Source: Nematostella vectensis (taxonomy: Eukaryota; Cnidaria; Anthozoa; Actiniaria; Edwardsiidae). Taken from it: DNA of 64,000 nucleotides. Of the stretch, positions 51,901 to 63,900 are shown one piece after another. The DNA lies in assembly GCF_932526225.1 (NCBI RefSeq), contig NC_064034.1, positions 14,956,887 to 15,020,886 on the forward strand, given 5' to 3'. Positions within the stretch are counted from its first letter, which is position 1. Every line of letters begins with the position of its first letter. The notes below the pieces were generated by a model. That model was not told the DNA's origin. It did no database searches and saw only the letters and a program-made list of their open reading frames with translations. A program made the translations under genes and the position numbers.

Positions 51901-54900
51901 TAATAAAAATAGTTTTTTTGTCCGTGTATTTCATTTACTTTGCTTTTGTTGTAGCTCCTCTTTCAAACAATCGTGGACTACTTCACAAACTTTACTGTCG
52001 ATTTTCAGACATTCGATATGGTCAAGGTAAGCTATTGTCTTCACTAGCACGCACATACACACTAACGCAGTTCTCAACTATCACGCGCTGTTTCTTGCTT
52101 CGTGCCGTCGTTTGTAATGTACTCTTTTTCAAGCACTCACTCTCGAATGCGCGCTCTTTCACTCGTCAGTACTTTTCACACCCCACACAAACTTAAATGG
52201 AAAGGGGGGGAGTACTTTAGAAACTCTGGTAAAATCATTTTTATGTATTGAGTTCATTTTTACAAGGCTATAAAGGATTATTATGAACGCCAAGCGAATT
52301 CCAGCTTACACTTTATTTTATTTCACATTTATTTCAATTCACTGCTATCTTAAATTTCCATTTTTAAATATTTATAATACGACCTTATTTACAATATAGC
52401 TTTATTTAAATATTTTTTTACTGTATACATTTTAAATATTTTTTTACAATTGTATACATTTTTTTTCTGCGCTTGTTTGTTCGTTTTTCCTTTTCTTAAA
52501 AGTTGCTATTCATATTACATAATTGTACTCACTAACCTTTAACAAAAGGAAAACTGTTAACATTTACACCCACTACCAACCACTATCAACCCCTGTGGAC
52601 CCGCCCTGCCATGGCAATACCCCCATTCCACTGGTCCCGCCTTTGTCCAAAAAACACAAGCTTCCCCTCAGCCACTCGCTGTCGTCGCTTTTTGAGGTGC
52701 CTACTCGTCGTAATCGTGTCATTAATAAAATAAGGGGGGTGACGTATATGACTACAATAAACGAATAAGATACAACTTTTTTAACTAACGTGTCTAGCAC
52801 GCGGCCACAGGTGAAAGTGTATTTATCAGATCCTAGATCTTTACGAACTGCCCTGATAAAGATAGCAAAGACTTCTGACATGAGATTACCGGCGACCCAA
52901 GTTCCGCAGAGTAGTTTGGGAACTAGCGATTGGTTGTAGTACTTTGTTGGATAGAAGATAGCGCAGTATCACTCTACCCCAAGAATGGCCAAGGGGAGAA
53001 TTATGCGAAGGCTGGAAAGAATCTCGCAAACTGTATACCCTTGCACGTCCAGTCATTATCCCACCCCTCCACATACCGTAGTACGATACTTAGCCTTATG
53101 ATAGAATTCAAAATATCGTACAATGCTAAGCTACAATCAGCGACAAAACTGTTGAAAATTTTAACGCCTCAAATGCAGTTTCAGATGGAAATCTAAATTA
53201 CATAGCATAGCGACTTTGATATCCTCCCCTCCCCCTTCAACCCCCCCCCCCCCCCCCTCCCCCAAATCTATGTTGGATTCTTTTACTGACAACCCTAGAC
53301 AGCAACTTTGAATGGGGGGAAGGGGGATGTGAGTAATAAAAAGTTCCTATATTGTAAATTTTTTCAGTAAGACTACTTTTTAGATGTCATTTTCAACAGG
53401 TTTTGTCGCTCATTGTAGATAGAAACGTCGCCGTCAGTGTTCTTTGCATTGTTAGTCTGGATTTTCCTCTTTCTCTGGCCTGAACTCTGCGAATAGCGAC
53501 AAACAGTAAAGTGTTGCCTATGGTCCCAAATAGGAAAAACAGGCATTGAAAGACGAAGAACGTGGTCTTGGTCATCACGTCAATTGGCAGGAATACGTAT
53601 TTAGCGCTGATCTTATTCGTGTTGTCAGGTCCGCTTGTGGCTATGGAGGTTACCTTCCATTGTAGGAGTATTTTCCCTATAGAGATACGGAAAGGAATAA
53701 TTTAAGTGAGCTAGAGTCGTATGATTTCAGCGAATGTTGGGAGAATGTACAATACTTAATTTGTCATAAGCACTTCTTCCCAGTTGTTCGTGCAGCTGAA
53801 ATCCACCAGCGGTTTCTGGCGAATAATTTGGATAGGTGTTTTTTTTTTTTTTTTTTGTGGCTGGAATTTTGTACCGCTGATGTTTTTTTTCTTCTGATGG
53901 TTAGATAATTGTTCGTGGTATGATGGAAGTTCAGTTCCGTTTTGACCAAAGAAAACGGGGAAGCTACAAAATCATGTTCTTGAAGAAATGATGGCCTGAT
54001 AAATATCTCGGAGTCTAATAGATTATTTTGTCTTTTAACGGTTGAGGTTTCCGCCGGACCTCCGGAAGTAAACTGATGACAATGCGGCTTTAACGCCACT
54101 AGCGATAAACGTAAATTACATCAAGAAAAATGGTTAAGCTACGATAATGGAGCCGAAAAAGCGCCTCACCTTAAGTGCGAGTTGACAGCGACACATGGGA
54201 AATATCGTAGTGCTTACCTTTAGCCAGACCCAAAGGTCTGGCTAAAAAGGCGAGTCTGCGCGACATGTAGCGTGTGACATGCCTCCTAGTTAAGTTTGTT
54301 GGCAACTTGTGTCGTCGTTAATATATTATTAGAAGTCGCATGCGCCATGTTTCACGTAAAGTTCCGTTGCGACTTGAAGAAATTTGTTGCGGAAAGAAGA
54401 AGTGGGTTTTGTGCGCCTTTGAGAGAAGAGTCACAAGTTGCATAAAGAGGTGGTCACAGGTTAAATACGCTTGTGCAACTTGCAATTATTATTTTTGGGA
54501 GATAATTTCTTGGTGATGAGTTCTTGTTAAATGCGAGCGGGAAATTGTGTATTTAGAGGAAAGATACATCTTTATGCAAGAAAATGATAGATAGAAAAAG
54601 TTTTTTTAAGTTAAGTTCGAGTGCAATCGCCCGGTTTCAAATCAACAGTAATTATTAATTTCAGTGGAATGAGGTTATACGTGTATGATAAAATAATAAT
54701 TATCACCCGTGAACTGTGCGCTGTCCGCACCTCAACCTTAGCTATCGCTTTTGCTTCAAGATTATTGTTTATCTACAAAAAAAAAACACGAATCGAAGTA
54801 GCTATTAAAAACACAAGTATTTTGCACAAACCAAAAGAAAGCATAAAAACACAAGGACTTTCTATAAACCAAGTAAGCATAAAAACACAAGAACTTTGTA

Positions 54901-57900
54901 TAAACCAAGGAAGCATAAAAACACAAGGACTTTGTATAAACCAAGGAAGCATAAAAACACAAGGACTTTGTATAAACCAAGAAAGCATAAAAACACAAGG
55001 ACTTTGTATAAACCAAGGAAGCATAAAAACACAAGGACTTTGTATAAACCAAGGAAGCATAAAAACACAAGGACTTTGTATAAACCAAGGAAGCATAAAA
55101 ACACAAAGACAACTTCTTTGCCATAAAAATAAACCAAATGTTTCTTTTTTTAAATTAAATGCACTCTCGTCAAACCTTGTTCTCCCAATAAGGCTAAAAC
55201 AGCAAAAATTATATACTATTTTACAAATACTTGTATACAAATTTATTGAGGTATGTTTGTTGACCTGAAAAAGTTGGTAAATGGTTGTTTAAGATATAAC
55301 CTGAAGAGTTGGTAAATTAAGGATGTACATATGACCACACCTTTCCACAAGTTTTCTTGTCCGTCTACGCCTCGGTTTTCCCTTTCACTTCAGGTGATTT
55401 GTTGATCTAAACCAAGCTGATGGGTAAAGTAAAATATAGAATTGAAAAGTGCATACACTAAAGCGTGCTGAAGAAAAAAGAGTTACTATGTTGAGATAAA
55501 CACTCACTTGGAAAACCCGCGTCTGGCGTCTCCGCCCAAGTTGTAGTTACCACGGATGTTAATTAACTGCTCAACTCAAACAGGCAACTGCAGATTTATG
55601 AACAGTCAGCTAGATGATATTAGCGGCTTTCTGTGTCGTGAATTCTTATTTGCAGCTGCGGATAGACCAGTAAATTGGGAAAACAACTTTTGTCCTGTCA
55701 CATGCTGAAATCCCTTCACAAAAAGTGTAGCTTTTAACTTTTTCGTTTTCGGCCTATTCGCTGATTCTTGATTTGGCAATTCTTGCCCCTTAAACACTTG
55801 AGCTCGCAGTATTTTGGTAGTAGATATTGAAAAATTGACTAAATTACTGTATGAATCGCCTTCTCTGTGTCCACTAGAGCATGCGTGCTCCAGATTGTTA
55901 CTTAGTTATTTTTTATTTCATGTGAACCTTAAGTTGAATATCCCAGCTTACTTCATCAAATTACGGTAGACAAAATAAACTTGAATACGGTCAATACAGC
56001 ATAAGATAATAGAGGGACACTTTGGTATTACCCGCGCGCCATGTCGATTCCGAATCTGGCTATTTTTAGTAACCACCACCCCACCACTGCGCCTGAGCAT
56101 TTTTACTCACCCTACCCCCGCGCTTTGGCATTTTTATCTTGTTGTTTGCCGCTGTTTTTTTACTTTAAACCGAATAAAAAAGCACCCTATTTGCACAAAT
56201 ACCATCGATTTCATTCTAGCATCAAGGATACAGGCAGTTGCGATATATTATGGGATGTAGCACTTCGAGGATTGCAAGATTTCGTAAACGTTTAAAAAAA
56301 ATACTTCATTCAAAACCAAGAGCGGAAAACCTCGTGCTTCAAACACCGCTTCCTTTCTAACTTGCTGCTTCTTCGTGGTTTTTCAACATTCATTATCTTT
56401 GTTGGTCAAACATCAGATATGATATTGATTTTTGTGAATATTCTTGTGAATTGAGAAGGAATCCAAGAAAATACATTTCATAAAACTATCCTTGTAGCGA
56501 GGGAATGCATTTTTGTGATGATCAATGCCAGCAAGCTGAAGTATCTGAGCTTTTCTAATAGTGAGAAAATAAAGAGGGAGATATCACTGTACTTTTTTGA
56601 TGTTGTTTCTAGACATTTCTACAATACATCTTTAGCGATATACACAAAATATCCCGATGAAAAATAACGTTTTACCTAATTTGAAAAAATCTGGGCTTTG
56701 ATCAAATTTCGCTGGTGACTGTAGATTTTGATGGTACTAAGAAATGTAAACTTGTTTCAAAGCATCTTCATACACATCACAACTAAACTAGAAACCTGAT
56801 CAACTTATTGTTGATCTTTTCGCTCTCTTGCAAATTAGTGATAGTCTAAGATCGGTATTCTATTTATAGCCATAGCCAATGCCATTGCAATAGCTATCTT
56901 GATTTCACTAGAAGAATCATTGCCGTTACATTAATCATGAATCAAGTAACAGCTCGAGAAGGGAGTATCGAGAGTGCAGATGAACGATTCTATTTTTCCA
57001 GGAAATGAACGAATTTCAAATCATTTTTGTAAATGAGTTCTTGTTATCTAGTCTGCTAGACTTTTTCTGCTAGACTATTTCTCGTGCGCGCATGTTTCTG
57101 CCCTATATCAGAAACATTTTTGTGTACCCAATGATTATTCCAAGGAATTGTGATGTTTCTTGGCGTTTTAAAGAAATTTGATACTCAGCGCATAAACTTG
57201 TGTGGTAATGCTTTCTTTGTTCCTTTTTTTAGCGTGAGCTTATGAGAACTTACAGTAACACGGCAATCAAACCCAACAAGCTCATCAGGTAAGGCACATT
57301 ACCCCTCAGCCTCAAGCCAGAGAAGCTTGCTTGGTTAGCCCCATAGCCCCCTTACCCTCAACACTCAGGTGGTGGTCGCACCGTGACCCCGATGCATCAT
57401 GGGAGTGGTTTTTTTATGCGAATGATATCGGTTTAATTTTTAAGAATGACCAGGTGTGTTATTACCCGAATTTTTTCCCATATGAGCAGCGAAAATACTC
57501 TTCAAAAGATAAAATTTCACTAATGCAATATCCTTGAAGGTCTAGACCAGGATAATTCTTTTATTTGGCCACAAACACATTTATCGCAACTCTCTTGTTA
57601 CAATTTACCTTCATGTTTCTCGGCATACTATAAAATCGCAAAATTGGCTTCATAGAAATCCCAATTATTCTTGTTTAAACCCTTATTTGCTTTAATAAAA
57701 GGTTTAGAAGTCACCTTGAGTCTTAAACGATTATATTTTTCGAAGAAAACCCCGCTGTTCCCCGTTGTATTTGTACGAATATTGCGACTCAATTTTGGCT
57801 TTTTTCCCATTTATTTAACTGTACTACGATATGAGGAAGCGCTTTCGAGGCAAAGGTTTCGTTATTTTTACGCGTGCTAAAGAATAGCGTCATTTCAAAC

Positions 57901-60900
57901 GAGCGTGTGCTGTTTTTGAATTTTATTTTCAATCAAAATTTTTGCCGTTGTTGCCGTAAAAATACACTCCCAAGAAGCTCGCCGTCATTGCTTTGTTTAC
58001 CCAGGACATAAGTTTCAACTTCGAAATGATTAAAGTTAATCTACGGCTCTGTTTTTTCGATATTTACGGAGCTCTGCATTTGACGACTTGGACCAGGTCA
58101 GCGCCTTTTATACCACGGGTCCTTGTTTAAAGTTTAATCTACTTTGTTTGCACTGTGTAGCCAGCATGAGGCATCAATTGCCGCAGTTTGCCCTTTTTAT
58201 TCTTTGATATTAATTTTGGGGCAGCAAATCATTGATCTCCATTGCACAAAGTGCACGTGATTCCGCGGAGGAGACCTTGCTTGGACGAGTGCGCTCAACA
58301 AATGATTTGCCCTGTTCTGCCTATCGGCTTCGCCCCATGATGCATCAGGGGCACGGTGTGACCACCACCTGCTCAACACTGATAAGCTTGCCTGGTTAGC
58401 CCCATAACCCCCTCACCCTCAACACTGATAAGCTTGCCAGGTTAGCCCCATAACCCCTCACCCTCAACACTGATAGGCTTGCCTGGTTAGCCCCATAACC
58501 CCCTCACTCTCAACACTGATAAGCTTGCCTGGTTAGCCCCATAACCCCCTTATCCTCAACACTGATAAGCTTGCCTGGTTAGCCCCATAACCCCCTTACT
58601 CTCAACACTGATAAGCTTGCCTGGTTAGCCCCATAACCCCCTTACTCTCAACACTGATAAGCTTGCCTGGTTAGCCCCGTAACCCCCTTACCCTCAACAC
58701 TGATAAGCTTGCCTGGTTAGCCCCATAACCCACTTACTGTCAACACTGAGAAGCTTGCCTGGTTAGCCCCATAACCCCCTTACTCTCAACACTGATAAGC
58801 TTGCCAGGTTAGCCCCATAACCCCTCACCCTCAACACTGATAAGCTCGTCTGGTTAGCCTCATGACCCCCTTACTCTCAACACTGATAAGTTTGCCTGGT
58901 TAGCCCCATAACCCCCTTATCCTCAACACTGATAAGCTTGCCTGGTTAGCCCCATAACTCCCTCACCCTCAACACTGATAAGTTTGCCTGGTTAGCGCCA
59001 TAACCCCCTTATCCTCAACACTGATAAGCTTGCCTGGTTAGCCCCATAACCCCCTTACTCTCAACACTGATAAGTTTGCCTGGTTAGCCCCATAACCCCC
59101 TTACTCTCAACACTGATAAGCTTGCCTGGTTGGCCCCATAACCCCTCACCCTCAACACTGACAAGCTTGCCTGGTTAGCCCCATAACCCCCTTACTCTTA
59201 ACACTGATAAGCTTGCCTGTTAGCCCCATAACCCCTCACCCTCAACACTGATAAGCTTGCCTGGTTAGCCCCATAACCCCCTTACTCTCAAGACTGATAA
59301 GCTTGCCTGGTTGGCCTCATAACCCCCTTACTCTCAACACTGATAAGCTTGCCTGGTTGGCCCCATAACCCCCTTACTCTTAACACTGATAAGCTTGCCT
59401 GGTTAGCCCCATAACCCCCTTACGCTCAACACTGATAAGCTTGCCAGGTTAGCCCCATAACCCCTCACCCTCAACACTGACAAGCTTGCCTGGTTAGCCC
59501 CATAACCCCTCACCCTCAACACTGATAAGCTTGCTTGGTTGGCCTCATAACCCCCTTACTCTCAACACTGATAAGCTTGCCTGTTAGCCCCATAACCCCC
59601 TTACGCTCAACACTGATAAGCTTGCCTGGTTAGCCCCATAACCCCTCACCCTCAACACTGATAAGCTTGCCTGGTTAGCCCCATAACCCCCTTACTCTCA
59701 ACACTGATAAGCTTGCCTGGTTGGCCCCATAACCCCCTTACTCTTAACACTGATAAGCTTGCCTGTTAGCCCCATAACCCCCTTACGCTCAACACTGATA
59801 AGCTTGCCTGGTTAGCCCCATAACCCCTCACCCTCAACACTGATAAGCTTGCCTGGTTAGCCCCATAACCCCCTTACTCTCAACACTGATAAGCTTGCCT
59901 GGTTAGCGCCATAACCCCCTTATCCTCAACACTGATAAGCTTGCCTGGTTAGCCCCATAACCCCCTTACTCTCAACACTGATAAGTTTGCCTGGTTAGCC
60001 CCATAACCCCCTTATCCTCAACACTGATAAGCTTGCCTGGTTAGCCCCATAACCCCCTTACTCTCAACACTGATAAGTTTGCCTGGTTAGCGCCATAACC
60101 CCCTTATCCTCAACACTGATAAGCTTGCCTGGTTAGCCCCATAACCCCCTTACTCTTAACACTGATAAGCTTGCCTGGTTAGCCCCATAACCCCCTTACT
60201 CTTAACACTGATAAGCTTGCCTGGTTAGCCCCATAACCCCCTTACTCTCAACACTGATAAGCTTGCCTGGTTGGCCCCATAACCCCCTTATCCTCCACAC
60301 TGACAAGCTTGCCTGGTTAGCCCCATAACCCCCTTACTCTCAACACTGATAAGATTGCCTGGTTGGCCCCATAACCCCCTTATCCTCCACACTGACAAGC
60401 TTGCCTGGTTAGCCCCATAACCTCCTTACTCTCAACACTGATAAGCTTGCCTGGTTGGCCCCATAACCCCCTTATCCTCTACACTGACAAGCTTGCCTGG
60501 TTAGCCCCATAACCCCCTTACTCTCCACACTGACAAGCTTGCCTGGTTAGCCCCATAACCCCCTTACTCTCAACACTGATAAGCTTGCCTGGTTAGCCCC
60601 ATAACCCCCTTATCCTCAACACTGATAAGCTTGCCTGGTTAGCCCCATAACCCCCTTACTCTTAACACTTATAATCTTGCCTGGTTAGCCCCATAACCCC
60701 CTTATCCTCAACACTGATAAGCTTGCCTGGTTAGCCCCATAACCCCCTCACCCTCCACACTGACAAGCTTGCCTGGTTAGCCCCATAACCCCTTTACCCT
60801 CAACAATGTTTAGCTTGCCTTGTTAGCCCCATTACCTCATCAGCCTTAATCCGGAGACGCTTCCTTGGTTAGCCCTATAACGTTATAAGCTTATTATTTC

Positions 60901-63900
60901 ACCAACGTCAATAACATAACGACAAAAGACGTTTTTTTCTGATGTCATTATTTTATGTAAATATGTCCCTCGCGCGTTATGTTGCACAAGGCTTTACTGG
61001 GCACGATGAAACAGAACACAGTTTGGTGATAAGGTCGGGCCTAATATAAAACAATTACGATAAAAATGTCTTGAATTTTGAATAAATGTTATGTAGTGTC
61101 CTAAAACGACGTTTTTATAGAACAAATTTCTTCAATGTGTATTATTTATTTGTATCCAATAAATGAGCAAATAAAGGTTTTGGAACCGTGATATTTATAT
61201 TGCTTGTCTTCTAAACATTTCCATGGTTTGCAGAGGCCGAGATTTTGACATATATTTGCTATTCAGTGTAACATGTAATACATTGCTTCTCGTACTGCAT
61301 CCTGATTGAATAAGGTGTATCTCTGTCCACAGCGACAGTGCTAAAAAACGCAAGAGACTAGTTCCAGTACCGCGCGGTTAAACCAGCCTTTTTGTTTTGA
61401 AATGGCGGCGTTTTACCGGCGAACTGTCACATTTTGGCTAATGCTAAGAAAACTAGATAAACTTCAGGCTAAAATTACTCCCTCATTATCAAACAAATCT
61501 GTCATCTTATGTACAGTATGGTTTTAATGCTGTACAGTAAGTCAAAACAGCGACCGAAGTCAGAATTTTGTACCTTTACTCGAAGGATTCAACACTGAGA
61601 TTTGTTTGTTTTCGCCAGAACACGCGCATGCGCATACGTTATTCAGCACTGTCGTCCCCAGCTGTGATCTCTTTTTCGTTCCCAGGTCTGTGCGGTTGGC
61701 CATACTTCAGCACATTAAGTGGACCACTGTCGACAAACGTGCTGCCATACCGGATATCACTATGGAAACACTCGAGGTGATTGCAGGCTCACAAGGGCTT
61801 CAAGTTACAAAAACCTTTAGTCATGGTACCGTATTTCTAAGCCAATCTGATGGTGCTGGTACTGCTTTTGCTATCATTAACAGTATACTGGTTAAGTTCA
61901 AAGAGTATTTTAGGAAAGCATTTTTGAATCATGATAATAAGATCAACGAAATTTAAAAACAGTCAAAATCATGCGGAATAATTGAATAAATGTTATAATA
62001 ATAATTTAATAATTAATTATTTATTTTATTTTTCGGAACAGGCTGTACCTTTACTCCAACGCTTGAAATTGATAAATACACCAACTAGATCCTGGTTTGT
62101 TCCACATTTTTTATGAAACTTTCCTAGAACAAGCGTGCGAGTTCCCCTTGAAACATGCTTCTGTGAATTTTATCACGGAGTACGTCGTGTATGGAATGTG
62201 TTGTGAGTCAGTTGTTTCTCGTTAACAGCGCATTCTAAGCATTTTGTGTTTTGCTTGCTATGTCTTGCAAGCATCTTGTTTCATGTTGACAGTGTGTTAA
62301 TTGCAAGCAGAGGTTTGCAAGCATACTTTGTTGTGATAGAAGAGTTGTAAACATGTAAACTGAGGGTAGATTTTAAGCTAATTGTTTTCTTTTTGATCGA
62401 CAGAGTTTTGTGCGGATGTTTCAGTCCAAACTTTACATCGAGAGTCTTATCCAAGGCAATGTGACGTCAGAGGAGGCCATTGCCTTACAAGAAGTCATTT
62501 ACAGGTAACTTGGGTTGATTATTGTTACATATACATCAGGGAGTAACAAATGAAACGATCTAGTGTAACAACCTATTTCAAACACTAACACCATATTAGG
62601 AACATGAAACTCTTTTTAATAGTTTTCCGACTGAAATTTTCTAGTTCTTAAACAACCACTAGCTCCCTACCTGATAATCAAATGTCTCTTCAACATGTCA
62701 TGCGAAATGTTGTTTTATGGACAGCACAATACTTTTGTATTCATAGTTTTTTTTTTTCAATTTTCATCAACAGCAAATTGCAGATGATTCCTCTCAGCTC
62801 TCTCCCCGAGGTACCTGGTGTTCTGATTAATTTCTTTAGTTTTTCATACTCCTGTCACAACCCTTCATAGCCCCCTAACCTAACCAAAACCATACATCAC
62901 ATCCCTTTTTTTCCCAACCAAATCCTCCATTATTCACCGATTAACACGGTGTATTTTCTGGTGTTGTGCAGATCCGAGTTGTCCAGTTGCTTGTTACATG
63001 GTGTTATTATACAAGTGCTAGAAAATACCTTTGTTACACCGTGTTAATCGGCGCATTTTGTGGTGTTGTGCAGATCCGAGTTGTCGAGTTGCTTGTTACA
63101 TGGTGTTATTATACAAGTGCTAGAAAATACACCGTGTTAATCGGTGCATTTTCTGGTGTTGTGCAGATCCGAGTTGTCCAGTTGCTTTTTACATGGTGTT
63201 ATTATACAAGTGCTAGAAAATACCTTTGTTACACCGTGTTAATCGGCGCATTTTGTGGTGTTGTGCAGATCCGAGTTGTCCTGTTGCTTTTTACATGGTG
63301 TTATTATACAAGTGCTAGAAAATACCTATGTTACAACGTGTTAATCGGTGCATTTTCTGGTGTTGTGCAGATCCGAGTTGTCCTGTTGCTTGTTACATGG
63401 TGTTATTATACAAGTGCTAGAAAATACCTATGTTACAACGTGTTGATCGGTTCATTATCTGGTGTTGTGCAGATCCGAGTTGTCCAGTTACCACGTGGCG
63501 AGTGTATATGCCGTATCCCTGGCATGAACAAGGAGGACAGTAACTCTGTCGTAATCCACTACTACCAGGTGCGCTGCATACGCTGGTAGTTTAAAGCCAC
63601 ATTGTAACTAGTTTTTTCCCCGGTTGATTACATAACAATCTCCGATAAAGTTTAACAAAAAATGCGAAAAATATTTCAAAATTTTGAAAGCGCGTGTGTT
63701 TATTGGAAGCGTATTCTAATATATAATTTTATCTTTTGCTGGTTGAGGTTTCCATCGGCCTTCCCGACAATGCAGCTTTAAAAGGGCTGTGTCAAGTCCA
63801 ATACCATGACTATATTGATTATGGTAATATAATATTGTGTATCATGGCCGTTTAATATACTGATTAGTTGCGAATTTCTTTGCAGTACGGCGCGGCTACT

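Larger units (their letters stand above)
52027..57232 (+). other. 5.2-kb NRDC intron
   Basis: It holds a C-tract near 53240-53258, a perfect hairpin at 54219-54246, the 36-bp array at 54841-55110 and a short antisense membrane-segment frame near 53393-53640. No other gene is recognised; frames at 52573-52881, 55606-55797 and 56041-56295 lack family resemblance. Confidence 0.5.

Noticed and set aside
54621-55268. Frames on both strands across the 36-bp array
   Set aside because: The unit is 12 codons without stops in several frames; there is no conserved domain and no splice context.
57331-58379. Small proteins sharing RWWSHR(D/A)PDASW
   Set aside because: They are the two inverted repeats of the MITE read from each end, not genes.
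62966-63589. A separate 207-codon gene
   Set aside because: Its end is the NRDC exon itself, read past the donor at 63569; the rest is the acceptor-derived repeat.
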